Source: Ralstonia pickettii
GTDB lineage: Bacteria; Pseudomonadota; Gammaproteobacteria; Burkholderiales; Burkholderiaceae
Direction: 5' to 3'
Assembly (NCBI RefSeq): GCF_030582395.1
Contig: NZ_CP104383.1
Location: 272,373-336,372, forward strand
DNA: 64,000 nt
The notes beneath the pieces were generated by a model. The model ran no database searches, had not been told where the DNA came from, and saw nothing but the letters and a program-made list of their open reading frames with translations. Below are positions 44,296 through 53,159 of this stretch, piece by piece. A program made the translations under genes and the position numbers. Position 1 is the stretch's first letter, and every line of letters begins with the position of its first letter.

Positions 44296-45294
44296 ATGAA
44301 AGCCGCCACCGTTGCCGTCGACGTCGGATACGGAAACACCAAGTTCGCGTTCCCGATGGGCTCCGAGACCAAGCTGAACATGTTCCCGTCCCTCGCGCCG
44401 CAAGCCGCGCCACGCGCGCTTGCCAACCACGGGAACGGCTTCTTCAAAGCGCGCGACGTAATCACCATTGCCATTGACGGCGTGGAATACGAAGTCGGCC
44501 CCGGTGTGTCGCTCTCCTCGGCATATGGTCAGACCGGCCGCACGCTGTCGGAGGACTTTGTGACCAAAGACGAGTACGCCGCGCTGCTGGGTGGCGCCCT
44601 GCGCCTCGCCCAGGTATCGGAGGTGGGCCAACTGATCCTAGGCCTGCCCGTTCACACGACCCAGAAATACGCTTCCTACTTGCGCGATCGCTTCACAGGA
44701 ACGCTTGATTTCGGGGGCGAACCCGTTGAGATCGGATCGGTCATCTGCTTGCCGCAACCGCTCGGCGCGCTGGTGACGTTTATGCGCCAACAGAACACCA
44801 AGTTCGATGCCGACAACGCGCACCTGGTCATCGATGTCGGCTACTTCACCACCGATTGGGTGGTCGCCCAGGGCTTCACGATGGACGACAATCGCAGCGG
44901 CGGCGTACCGGGCGGCTCGTCCAAGATCTATCAGCAGATCGCATCGCTGATTGAGCAGGACGAGGGTGAGCCTGTCACCGGCATTGAGCGCATCGACAAG
45001 TGCCTGCGCGACAAAAAGCCGATGCTGTTCTTCGACAAGGAGATCGATCTCACGCCGTATCTGGAAAAAGCGCGCAGCGTCTGCCAGCTCGCCGTCAAGG
45101 AAATCCAGACCCGCGTCGGCCGAACCGAAGACATCCGCGCGATCATCCTCGCCGGCGGCGGCAGCGCACTCTATGTGCCTGCCATTCGTGCCGCGTTCCC
45201 GCGCACCCCCATCCATGCCCTTTCCTCCCCGTGCTTCGCTAATGTGAGCGGCTTCTACGACATTGGTAGCACGCGCCCGGTGAAGCAGAAGTAA
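44296..45294 (+). CDS. Actin-like ParM/StbA family protein, PRTRC protein D-like
   Basis: A 332-aa actin-fold ATPase. Phosphate 1 motif DVGYGNTKFAF (about 8-18), phosphate 2 motif VIDVGYFTTDWV, and adenosine motif ILAGGGSALYVP. It resembles the PRTRC protein D family, but lies 17 kb from the rest of the cassette. Actin-like segregation proteins polymerise between plasmid copies and bind a centromere through a small adaptor. The centromere-like repeats lie just upstream; the next gene is the likely adaptor. Confidence 0.85.
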   Translation: MKAATVAVDVGYGNTKFAFPMGSETKLNMFPSLAPQAAPRALANHGNGFFKARDVITIAIDGVEYEVGPGVSLSSAYGQTGRTLSEDFVTKDEYAALLGGALRLAQVSEVGQLILGLPVHTTQKYASYLRDRFTGTLDFGGEPVEIGSVICLPQPLGALVTFMRQQNTKFDADNAHLVIDVGYFTTDWVVAQGFTMDDNRSGGVPGGSSKIYQQIASLIEQDEGEPVTGIERIDKCLRDKKPMLFFDKEIDLTPYLEKARSVCQLAVKEIQTRVGRTEDIRAIILAGGGSALYVPAIRAAFPRTPIHALSSPCFANVSGFYDIGSTRPVKQK

Positions 45295-45313
45295 TCGGGG
45301 GCGCCATTCCACC

Positions 45314-45700
45314 ATGGACAAGCTCTCGATCAAGGTCACGCTGACGCCCGTCACCGCGCCGACTCTCTTCCCCTATCTGGCCGGCATCCTGGATTCCAAA
45401 CAACGCGCGCACGCGCTGCGGCACATGGCAGAACTCGGCTACACCGCGTTCCTGGCTAGGCAAGCGGTGCAGACAAATCTGGTGCCGGCACAGGCCATTG
45501 CACCGGCTGTCGCCACACTCGTGTCTGCAGCACCAGCGCCGTTCGCTCTCGCGGAGTCTGTGGCACGGCCAAATCCTTCGCCCGCCCCCGCTTTCGATCC
45601 GGCCGCCTTGTCCGAGTCCGACTCGCCTTCGCCTGATGGACTGCCAACGGCGATGGCCGAGCACCTCGGTGAAGCCATGGCGCGATTCTTTCCAAACTAA
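45314..45700 (+). CDS. Possible ParR/StbB-like adaptor
   Basis: A 128-aa protein 19 bp after the actin-like gene. The N-terminal half (MDKLSIKVTLTPVTAPTLFP, then HALRHMAELGYTAFL) looks like a small DNA-binding adaptor fold; the C-terminal half is Pro/Ala-rich. Call is from position and size, not from a clear motif. Confidence 0.5.
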   Translation: MDKLSIKVTLTPVTAPTLFPYLAGILDSKQRAHALRHMAELGYTAFLARQAVQTNLVPAQAIAPAVATLVSAAPAPFALAESVARPNPSPAPAFDPAALSESDSPSPDGLPTAMAEHLGEAMARFFPN

Positions 45701-45817
45701 CCCTGCAGCGTAGCGGCGCCAAAGGTTGACATGGCGACAGCCCGGGTATCCTGAAGACATCAAGCGGTCAAAGGCAACCGCGTTCGTGTAACCTCACACC
45801 CTTCAGGAGGCATTGAA

Positions 45818-45955
45818 ATGGCTGACTTCTTCGCTCACCTCAACTACGTCAATACCGCCAAATTCTGGTTGATCGCCGGCACCGGCATGGCAATTCTGGA
45901 AGCCGCGCGCGTCGTGCTCGGCCGGTTTGCCCAGCGGCCCGTCGGCCACGAGTAA
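45818..45955 (+). CDS. 45-aa membrane protein
   Basis: AGGAGG upstream of the ATG. MADFFAHLNYVNTAKFWLIA, helix at about 16-33, basic tail. Followed at once by a bidirectional terminator. Confidence 0.65.
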   Translation: MADFFAHLNYVNTAKFWLIAGTGMAILEAARVVLGRFAQRPVGHE

Positions 45956-45982
45956 CGGCCCGGCGAATCACGAATCGAAGGC

Positions 45983-46015
45983 GAAAAAAAACGCCCGGCA
46001 GTGCCGGGCGTTTTT
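45983..46015. terminator. Bidirectional terminator
   Basis: Arms AACGCCCGGCA/TGCCGGGCGTT (45990-46012) with A-run before and T-run after. Confidence 0.85.
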
Positions 46016-46036
46016 CGTTAGGGTTGGGTACTTCAA

Positions 46037-46249
46037 TCAGTGCAGCGATGCACGTTGCAGACAGAACGTCTCGACGAAATCGAGATCGCTGTCCTTGCCA
46101 ACGAACTCCATGCTGCCGCCGTCGCTGCGGCGAAAGACGTGGTAGCACTGCGCATCAGACTTGCCCGCTGGAACCTCCAGCGAATCGACAATGCGCATCG
46201 CGTGGATCTGCAGTTTTCCGACCACTTGAATGAATCCCTTCATGGGCAT
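46037..46249 (-). CDS. Hypothetical protein, 70 aa
   Basis: MPMKGFIQVVGKLQIHAMRI; GGAG precedes the ATG. No family recognised. Between the primase and the small membrane protein, in the replication block. Confidence 0.5.
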   Translation of the reverse strand: MPMKGFIQVVGKLQIHAMRIVDSLEVPAGKSDAQCYHVFRRSDGGSMEFVGKDSDLDFVETFCLQRASLH

Positions 46250-46264
46250 AGCGAACTCCAGAAT

Positions 46265-46325
46265 GCGCCCAGGGAATTCGCCCTGTGGGACGAACCCACA
46301 GGGCAGAAGTAAAGAGAAAATGCCA
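46265..46325 (-). promoter_or_regulatory. Leader hairpin upstream of the 70-aa gene
   Basis: Perfect arms GCCCTGTGGG/CCCACAGGGC (about 46271-46294). Same style as the leader of the MoxR gene. Confidence 0.5.
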
Positions 46326-46344
46326 CCCGAAGGCGGCAACGAAC

Positions 46345-47421
46345 TTAGGCGGCAACCGCCTCGTGATGCACAGCGCGCGACTGATATTCAGCACACCACT
46401 CGTCACAGAAATCTGTACCGCGCAGCTTCGGCCGATGGATGACAACCGTGAAGCCTTCCGCACGCAAGCGCTTGGCGAGCGTCAAGGCATCGGACATTCC
46501 CGGCGACTTTCCCGTCTTTGGATCCACTGCATCAAAGTCGGCAAAGATGTGCACGGTGTGGATGCCAAGACCTTCTGGCACAACGAACTGGCTGACCAGC
46601 ACGCGATTGAGGCAATACCACATCGGCACACCGAAGAGCATGTAGGCAGCGTAGGAAGTCTCCAGCCCTTCCGCGATCCCGATCTCACCGTTACGAGGCG
46701 TCATCAGCCGCACCGCGCCGCCGGCGAGCGGCAACGCCGACACGTCATTGCGCTTGGCGGGCAATACCTCCCCGTCCTTGCTGATGATGGTCGCCTTCAT
46801 CGGCTTGACGGGGTCCAACGAGGTTCGATGCACGGTCGCCATCTGGCCATCGGGCAAGGTGAATTTGGCGATGATGGTTAGATAACGGCCGATCACCTCG
46901 TCCTCAAACAGGTAGTCCTGCATCGCAACCCGCAACGATTGCGGACGCGGCGCCCGGAGCCCCGGAACCCGTGCGGCCAAGTAGTGCATCACGTGGTCGC
47001 CTGGCGTGAGAGACACTGCTTCATCCCACTGCTTATGGATGCGGCGCTTCTTCCAGACGGGATCGGCTGACTTCTTTTGCCGACAGGCGACCGGCCGATT
47101 GACCAAGGGACCGATTGGATGAACGGGTTCGCCGTTCAATCTGCAGGTCAATTCGTGATACGACATACCAGTCGCGCGACACACGAGCTCAATGCCGTCT
47201 CCGGCTTTGGGGCTACCAGCGTTGCATTTGCGGCAGACCCAATCGCCGCGACCACGTTTGTTGTCGTAGGTAAATCGATCGTGCCCACCACAGATCGGGC
47301 ACGGGCCAGGCCTACCCTTCCAGAAGCTCTCCGTGAGGAAAGCCGCCGGCAGGTATTGGTTCACCAGAGCATCCCATTGAGTGGGCGTCCAGTTTTGCAC
47401 TATTTCACTCAGTTTCTTCAT
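46345..47421 (-). CDS. Primase with zinc ribbon and Toprim domain
   Basis: A 358-aa protein. N-terminal CPICGG (C41, C44) with WVCRKC (C63, C66) zinc ribbon, then a Toprim domain with EGLET (251-255) and DFD (295-297), the phage P4-alpha-like primase layout without a helicase domain. It makes RNA primers for replication. The GGAG ribosome site lies inside the downstream arm of a hairpin. Confidence 0.85.
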   Translation of the reverse strand: MKKLSEIVQNWTPTQWDALVNQYLPAAFLTESFWKGRPGPCPICGGHDRFTYDNKRGRGDWVCRKCNAGSPKAGDGIELVCRATGMSYHELTCRLNGEPVHPIGPLVNRPVACRQKKSADPVWKKRRIHKQWDEAVSLTPGDHVMHYLAARVPGLRAPRPQSLRVAMQDYLFEDEVIGRYLTIIAKFTLPDGQMATVHRTSLDPVKPMKATIISKDGEVLPAKRNDVSALPLAGGAVRLMTPRNGEIGIAEGLETSYAAYMLFGVPMWYCLNRVLVSQFVVPEGLGIHTVHIFADFDAVDPKTGKSPGMSDALTLAKRLRAEGFTVVIHRPKLRGTDFCDEWCAEYQSRAVHHEAVAA

Positions 47422-47423
47422 GG

Positions 47424-47467
47424 GATGACTCCAGGTGGAGTGTTGGTCGATGCCTGAGACAGGCGAG
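47424..47467 (-). promoter_or_regulatory. Leader element 9 with SD-sequestering hairpin
   Basis: Plus sense TCGATGCCTGAGACAGGCGAG at 47447-47467; the stem is GCCTG/CAGGC, different bases but still paired. The next hairpin ACTCC/GGAGT directly contains the primase ribosome site, followed by CATCCC and the ATG. No good -10 at the usual place. Confidence 0.65.
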
Positions 47468-47658
47468 GGAACGCTTGCTCAAAGGACGGCCCGCACGGGC
47501 AGACCGTCTTTTCAGCACGACGTCTTGGGGGTGAGATTCGAAGGGGGATGCGCCAAGCGACCGCCGGCGCAGGAGAGGAAGTTGCCCCTCCAGGTTCCAC
47601 TTTCGTGGAAGCCCAGAGGCGCTTGAGAAGAACTACAAATGAGCCCTGTCGATCAGGA

Positions 47659-48192
47659 CTAGAACGGGATGTCCGGGTCGTCAAAATCCTCGAAGCCGTT
47701 GGACGGCGCGGGTTGACGACGTGCACTACTGCCCTGGCCACTGCCGCCTGCGCTGCGGCTCATTCCTCCAGCCTGGCTGCGGCTACCGCCATGGCCACCG
47801 CTAGTATCATCGCCACCGCGCGAGTAACCACCACCGCCTTCACTTTCACCACCGGCGCCCTGTCGGCCGCCAAGCATCTGCATCTGCTCCGCGACAATCT
47901 CGGTGCTGTATTGCTTCTGGCCGTCTTTCTCCCATTGACGGGTTTTCAGACGACCCTCGATGTAGACCGACGATCCCTTCTTCAGATACTCGCCAGCGAT
48001 TTCCGCCAAGCGACCGAAGAACGCGATGCGATGCCATTCGGTGGCTTCGCGCATCTCACCGCTACCCTTGTCCTTAAAGCGATCGGTGGTTGCCACGCGG
48101 ATGTTGGTGACCGCGTCGCCACTGGGCATGTAACGTGTTTCCGGATCAGCACCGAGGTTGCCCACGATGATGACCTTGTTGACTGAAGCCAT
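47659..48192 (-). CDS. ssb: Single-stranded DNA-binding protein
   Basis: A 177-aa protein. OB fold with [32 protein letters not shown] and [14 protein letters not shown], a Gly/Ser/Gln linker and the acidic tip DPDIPF that recruits partner proteins. Plasmid-borne SSB, typical length. Confidence 0.95.
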   Translation of the reverse strand: MASVNKVIIVGNLGADPETRYMPSGDAVTNIRVATTDRFKDKGSGEMREATEWHRIAFFGRLAEIAGEYLKKGSSVYIEGRLKTRQWEKDGQKQYSTEIVAEQMQMLGGRQGAGGESEGGGGYSRGGDDTSGGHGGSRSQAGGMSRSAGGSGQGSSARRQPAPSNGFEDFDDPDIPF

Positions 48193-48209
48193 ACGGAATT
48201 ACCTTTTGG

Positions 48210-48977
48210 TTAATGGGCTACGGAGATGGACCACAGCCACTTGTCATGAACCTTTTGGTTGCCGTTCTCATCGAGAACGGGGTCACCACTCTTTTCATCG
48301 AAGGCCGGGACCTTGATCTTGCGAAGGCGTTTGACCTCAACTGCGTCGCCGAGCTTGCAGCCCGCCTCCGAGATTGCGTCCTTCAGGCCTTCGCCCTGCA
48401 GCGTCTCCATGCCTGAGGCCATTTCGAGCTTCAACGCAAAATTCTTGTAGGACTTACCGGGACGTTTGCGATCAGGGAACCGCTCTTCGCCCCACGACTT
48501 GATGCGACCGTGATAGGTGGCACGCGAGCGCGCTTCAGGGGCACGTGCGCGGCGGGCCTGCGCATCGGCCTCAACCGGTGCTTCCTCCGTCGTTTCGGGC
48601 ACTGCCCGTCTAGGGGCAGCCGCACTGCGAGTCGGCTCCTGCTTGACTGAGGAAGGCTGGACGCCGCCCTGAATGACCTGTGCCACCACCTCCGTCACCT
48701 TCAAGCCCTCGTGGACTGCTTTGAGAGACCAATGGGGGATTAAGGCAGGCAGCAGCTTGGGACCGAACGGGGTCTCGGTGAGACGGCTCTCGAAGAGCGC
48801 AACGAAATGCGCGACTCGATCACCTTCATCGCGAAACAGGTGCGGCTCACCGCTGATGGTCATCTGTGTTTCGTTGTTGCCGCCAGCACCAACCTTGATG
48901 GGTTCGGCGTCTGCGTGACGCTGAGGGTTGTCGGCTTTGGGAAGGAGCACCTTCACGAGCGATTCGAGGAACGTCAT
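48210..48977 (-). CDS. OB-like DNA-processing protein (tentative)
   Basis: A 255-aa protein, AGGAGG upstream of the ATG. The C-terminal 100 residues (TYHGRIKSWGEERFPDRK; METLQGEGLKDAIS; GDAVEVKRLRKIKVPA) resemble an accessory domain seen at the ends of plasmid primases and relaxases. Sits 17 bp before ssb, so probably involved in DNA replication or transfer. Confidence 0.5.
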   Translation of the reverse strand: MTFLESLVKVLLPKADNPQRHADAEPIKVGAGGNNETQMTISGEPHLFRDEGDRVAHFVALFESRLTETPFGPKLLPALIPHWSLKAVHEGLKVTEVVAQVIQGGVQPSSVKQEPTRSAAAPRRAVPETTEEAPVEADAQARRARAPEARSRATYHGRIKSWGEERFPDRKRPGKSYKNFALKLEMASGMETLQGEGLKDAISEAGCKLGDAVEVKRLRKIKVPAFDEKSGDPVLDENGNQKVHDKWLWSISVAH

Positions 48978-48985
48978 GCGGCCTC

Positions 48986-49414
48986 CTACAACAGCGTGCC
49001 GCAGAACGAATGCCTCAGTTCGTCGAGATCCTTCTTCAGCCTAGGCTGGTTCAGGATGACGTCCTGCAGGACTTCGGGGTTCACCCCGGTCACTGCGCAC
49101 ACGTACAGGTACGGCAGCGCACCGTCCCAGTAGTGAAAGATCCAGCCGAGCGTCATGCGGTAATCCTCCAAGTCATAGAGGGTTCCGCGCATCCGCGCGC
49201 GAAGCATGTCGGCGCAGTCGATAAGGGACTCGGGCATGTTGTCGCCTCGGCGGCTGTCGCATGCGAGGCTGATGAGAGCGTCGACCATCTTCTCCTTGAC
49301 CGAGTCGGACCAGTAGGCCGGATCCGGGAGAGGGTCTTGCTTGTGTTGCGTGGGGGTTACGGCAGCAGCATCCCCGAAGAAATCGAGTTGCCACGCGACT
49401 GCATTGGTATTCAT
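48986..49414 (-). CDS. Hypothetical protein, 142 aa
   Basis: GGAGAA upstream of the ATG. Mostly helical (KMVDALISLACDSRRG). Unknown. Heads the SSB operon with 8-17 bp spacing to the next genes. Confidence 0.55.
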   Translation of the reverse strand: MNTNAVAWQLDFFGDAAAVTPTQHKQDPLPDPAYWSDSVKEKMVDALISLACDSRRGDNMPESLIDCADMLRARMRGTLYDLEDYRMTLGWIFHYWDGALPYLYVCAVTGVNPEVLQDVILNQPRLKKDLDELRHSFCGTLL

Positions 49415-49429
49415 GGTGACTTCTCCATG

Positions 49430-49490
49430 GGGCAGCCTCCCCCCACCTGCTGGCGGGAGAAGACTCCCACCAACAGGGGGTTAAAGGCGC
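49430..49490 (-). promoter_or_regulatory. Leader hairpins upstream of the 142-aa gene
   Basis: Two hairpins: CCCCACCTGC-type and TGGCGGGAG/CTCCCACCA, next to a CCCTGTTGGTGG segment. Same style as other minus-strand leaders. Confidence 0.4.
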
Positions 49491-49511
49491 CTTCCAAGGG
49501 AAGGCCTGAGG

Positions 49512-49826
49512 TCAAGGGCGCGTGGCGGCCTTGGGGCGAAGCATGGGCGTGACAACCGCGGACTTCGCATAGCGTGCCGTGTTGGCAGCCGGGCGCACCG
49601 CGGGAGCGGCCTTGTCCGCCTCGGCTTGTGCAGGCTTCGGCGGGATGATGACGGGTGCAGCAGGGATCGGTGCAGCCTTCTCGCTCTTCAGGCTATGCCA
49701 GATGACCGAGAGGAACACGATGCCTACGACAACGGCGATGGCATGCGAATGCGCGGCCATGTACAGCACCAGCATCGTGCAGAACAGACGAAAGGGGGTA
49801 TTGACGAACTTGAGCAGGGATTCCAT
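49512..49826 (-). CDS. Two-helix membrane protein with Ala/Pro-rich tail
   Basis: A 104-aa protein: two hydrophobic segments (about 11-27 and 30-45), then an Ala/Pro/Lys-rich tail. GGAGAG precedes the ATG at 49826. Unknown function. Confidence 0.55.
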   Translation of the reverse strand: MESLLKFVNTPFRLFCTMLVLYMAAHSHAIAVVVGIVFLSVIWHSLKSEKAAPIPAAPVIIPPKPAQAEADKAAPAVRPAANTARYAKSAVVTPMLRPKAATRP

Positions 49827-50036
49827 GGTTCTCTCTCCAGAAAACGCGGCAAGGGATTTCCTGGCGGCTGCCAGGCGATCATTCGATGCTCGGATGAGCA
49901 AGGAATCCCGCAAGCAACAACGTGCTTGCCTCACGCGCGAGCGTCAGGCAAACAAGCTGAGCCGGGACAAATCAGAAAGGGAGAATGGCGCTGAGCGGCT
50001 GTGAAGCCAGATGGAGTTGCTCCATCAAGCGCAAGT

Positions 50037-50073
50037 TCGATGCGTCAACGACGCGGAGATGTCACGAACTTTA
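50037..50073 (-). promoter_or_regulatory. Leader element 10
   Basis: Plus sense TCGATGCGTC-AAC-GACGCGGAG at 50037-50058; TAAAGT at 50068-50073, 12 nt upstream. Next hairpin GATGGAG/CTCCATC. Upstream of the 104-aa membrane protein gene. Confidence 0.65.
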
Positions 50074-50179
50074 GCGGATGCAGTGGATCCGCGCAAGCTC
50101 GCACGCGCGAGCCTATCCGCTGCAAGGCAGTGGATGACGCGACGCTCATGCCATCGGATGCCCCCCTTTTGTGGGGCAT

Positions 50180-50470
50180 TTGAAGATGCATTCAGAAAAT
50201 CTTAATTCGCTTTGACGACTGATATTAGCTTCATTTAATTCACGCACCCCTCCAAATACTGCACCCACACCCCACCTCATTGGGGTTAAGTATTGCGATT
50301 CGGCGAACGATACAACGATAGAGTCGCGTCTTCCTTTAGCAATTCGTAATAGGCCGTTCGTATGTAGCCGCTTTCCGACCCGCCCCAACCGATGACCTTC
50401 GATTTTGCTCTCGCACATCGCAGGCCACGCGTTCACTTGACTTCTCCCTGACCGCCTTACGATGGCTCGA
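50180..50470. promoter_or_regulatory. AT-richer promoter region for the coiled-coil gene
   Basis: Locally AT-rich. A possible promoter: TTGACG (50212-50217), 17-bp spacer, TTAATT (50235-50240), weak at the -10. No gene. Confidence 0.3.
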
Positions 50471-50572
50471 AGAGGAGGTGCATTCGCGGTAACCATCCGC
50501 ATCGCACCGCCCGTTTGGCGCCTGAGCACATCTGGCTCCGGTCACGAGAACACTCCACTGGCTTACATCGAC

Positions 50573-51781
50573 ATGACTCATACGGACTTCCAGCTTGCGC
50601 AAACGATCACGGACGACGGTTCTGTCTCCGCCATGACATTCGCGAGGACCCAGTTCATGGACCTGGACGAATCGTCGATTGGCCGAATCGCACAGGCGAC
50701 CGAGGAAATCTGGCAGTCGCAAAACCGTGTCGTGGCCGAGTTCATCGCAATTGGGGCACGGCTGGTCCACATTGACGGCATCATCATGGGGAGCCTCACG
50801 CGCACCCTCGGTGATGAGACCGTGGCCAGGAAGCGCGGGAGTGCCATGCTGTCCAGCTACGCAAGCACCGTCCTTCGGATGACCGATTCACGCGTGGCTC
50901 TCTACATCAACATCTACAGGAAGTTTGCGAACAACAGCCGGGCCATCACCAACCTGACCTTGGGTGAGATGAAGATCTTGGCCCGCAAGGACATCACCGA
51001 TGACGAAGTCGACAAGGTCATCGAGCACAAGTTGAAGACGGATAGCTTTAAACGCGACGACATCCGGCCGATCATCGAGAAGCTTCGGAAGACAGAAGAG
51101 GATCTGACCAATACCGGCCTGCAGCTCCAAGTCACGCAGGAAGAGCTGAACGAAAACCTGAACAACAACCGCGATCTTGAAGCACAGATTCGAACTCTGG
51201 CTGCCCAACTCACGGTGTCCCAGGAGGAGGTGGCCAATCGGCAGCGTGCCATGGACGAAGCACAACTCCAGGTCACCCGCAGCTCTTCGACCGTCAGCAC
51301 GCTACAGCAAGAGATCGACCGTCTCACGCGCGAACGCAACGCGCTAGCAGCAAGGGCAGAGAGCGGCCAACCGGCGGCTGTGAAAGAGACAGTCGAAGTG
51401 CACGTTCTGCCGCCAGGACTCCAGACCCTGGACGATGCGCTCCAAGAAGCCAACCGTCGCCTCGAAGCGGCCAATGAGGACGTTAAGCGCAAGCAGGACG
51501 AGCTTGATCGACTCAACCTGGAAATCGCACAACAGCAGGACGACATCAACTCGTCTGCTGACGCCAGAGCGAAGATGATCACGCTGGTTGCCGACATCGA
51601 ATCCGTCGCACACAAATACCAGTCTGCGCAACTCACGGCCATCTTTGCCAACGCATCGGCCGAATGCCGTCCCATTCTCGAAGGCCTCGCTGGCGTCCTG
51701 ACCAAATTCCTCGGTGAAGTGAACGCTGCGCTCGCGACCACCGAGACCACAAACCGCGTGTCCCGCCGGACACGCACGTAA
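50573..51781 (+). CDS. Coiled-coil protein, 402 aa
   Basis: N-terminal helical domain (about 1-170) and a long coiled coil (about 180-350, e.g. TEEDLTNTGLQLQVTQEEL, ANEDVKRKQDELDRLNLEIA). Reminiscent of KfrA-like plasmid proteins but without a clear DNA-binding signature. The ATG at 50573 is chosen among several; the ribosome site is weak. It lies 50 bp before the FlhDC-like gene. Confidence 0.6.
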   Translation: MTHTDFQLAQTITDDGSVSAMTFARTQFMDLDESSIGRIAQATEEIWQSQNRVVAEFIAIGARLVHIDGIIMGSLTRTLGDETVARKRGSAMLSSYASTVLRMTDSRVALYINIYRKFANNSRAITNLTLGEMKILARKDITDDEVDKVIEHKLKTDSFKRDDIRPIIEKLRKTEEDLTNTGLQLQVTQEELNENLNNNRDLEAQIRTLAAQLTVSQEEVANRQRAMDEAQLQVTRSSSTVSTLQQEIDRLTRERNALAARAESGQPAAVKETVEVHVLPPGLQTLDDALQEANRRLEAANEDVKRKQDELDRLNLEIAQQQDDINSSADARAKMITLVADIESVAHKYQSAQLTAIFANASAECRPILEGLAGVLTKFLGEVNAALATTETTNRVSRRTRT

Positions 51782-51831
51782 ACCGCCTGATTCAAGCGCC
51801 GGTCCCAAAAACAACAACTGACTCTCTCGCC

Positions 51832-53013
51832 ATGACTCGTTCGACTGCTCTTTCTGCCAAAGACTCGCTCATCCTTCCCGACCGGATTACCGACCGGATC
51901 CGTTCCATCAACTACCAGCTTGCGGATTTCATGGGCACCTGCATGCTTCGGCACCGGGAAGTGGCGCCAGTATTTGGAGTGCGGCCGGAAGAGCTGGCCA
52001 TGCTCGCGCAGAACGCTGCAGGGCAGCGGCAGTTGATGGGAACACCGTTCCTGGTCGTGACACCGATGTTCAAGAACGTCGAAGATTGGCGCAGCCTCAT
52101 CAAGAAGACGACACCAACCCTGGCCATTGACAAGGTGAAGGCGGAATTCGGCAACCTTGATCCCAGCCTGAAGATGAGCTTGTTCCACCAGAACAAGGAT
52201 TACGTCTGGATGGTAGTCGACCTACTCCACTCCACGCCCGTTGCCGCTCAACTGCTGGGCATGCCGCAAGACCTGGCTGACTATCTCGTGACCGTGTCTC
52301 AGCACGAGCTGGAGCTTGCCATCTTCGGCGCCAACTTCCCGATGTTCCGTTGGCGTTTTGAGAATCCGATGTTCTGGCTTGAGTATTCGGCCAACCTCAT
52401 CTCGGAAGAGACGATCTGCCACCACGTGATGAACGCCGGCGACTCACGTGCCCCGCGGCCCCTGCAACGTGAACGCTGGGGAAATTTCCGCGTCGGCCGC
52501 GCGCAGATGGAACGCTATACCGAGGCGCTCATTGGCCTGCGTTGCCGCGCATCCAGCGTGGCCTCGATGTTCCCTGGCACCGCGGCTACGGCGCGCGCTC
52601 TCTATCGACAAATCCACGGCGAATCGTCTCCCTGCGGCCTGATGCCCTCCTCGTCATCCTGGTACGTGGAGTCGGTGTCGAGCCGCATTCAGTCGACGAC
52701 GCTGATTTGGCTGTACTGGAGCGCCCTTGCCGCACGTGCGAACGAGCCAGAGGCGTTCATCACCGCACTCGACACCGTCGGGCGTCTGTTCGGCGATGCC
52801 GCGCGGCTGACCCCGGACCGGGCGTTCCATTTGGCCCGATCAGTGTCCACCGGCAGCGATTTGTCCATGTCCAGTTGCCGCACCTGTTCCACGCACTATC
52901 TGACGTGCAATACCACGCCAAAAATCGAACTGGCGGCGTCCTTCTATTGCCCGTCATGCACAGGTGCGTTGACGGCGCCACGCAAGGGCAAACCGCGCAA
53001 ACAACTCGCATAG
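51832..53013 (+). CDS. Fused FlhD-FlhD-FlhC-like transcription regulator
   Basis: A 393-aa protein. C-terminal third (about 215-380) matches FlhC: SSVASMFPGTAATARALYRQ, IHGESSPCGLMPSSSSWY and four cysteines C349-x2-C352 and C373-x2-C376 for zinc. The first part contains two stretches resembling FlhD: about 22-82 (RIRSINYQLADFMGTCMLRH) and about 121-176 (DYVWMVVDLLHSTPVAAQLL, LADYLVTVSQHELELAIFGA). FlhD4C2 is the flagellar master regulator; here two D-like units and one C-like unit are in one chain, matching the 2:1 ratio. Targets are unknown. Confidence 0.65.
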   Translation: MTRSTALSAKDSLILPDRITDRIRSINYQLADFMGTCMLRHREVAPVFGVRPEELAMLAQNAAGQRQLMGTPFLVVTPMFKNVEDWRSLIKKTTPTLAIDKVKAEFGNLDPSLKMSLFHQNKDYVWMVVDLLHSTPVAAQLLGMPQDLADYLVTVSQHELELAIFGANFPMFRWRFENPMFWLEYSANLISEETICHHVMNAGDSRAPRPLQRERWGNFRVGRAQMERYTEALIGLRCRASSVASMFPGTAATARALYRQIHGESSPCGLMPSSSSWYVESVSSRIQSTTLIWLYWSALAARANEPEAFITALDTVGRLFGDAARLTPDRAFHLARSVSTGSDLSMSSCRTCSTHYLTCNTTPKIELAASFYCPSCTGALTAPRKGKPRKQLA

Positions 53014-53159
53014 CTGGATCGGGCCCCGAATGGTGGATGGGCTGGCGATGCCGCCCGAGCTTGACTCTGATTCTCTCGGCGTACGCTCAAGACGTAGAAG
53101 CCTCTGCCGCGGCGTCACGACTGGCGGCGGGTGCCTCCCCATCCACAAAGGACAACGAT

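Noticed and set aside
50914..52188. Minus-strand open frame of 424 codons
   Set aside because: It lies opposite the coiled-coil and FlhDC-like genes, and its Ser/Arg-rich composition is that of a mirror frame.
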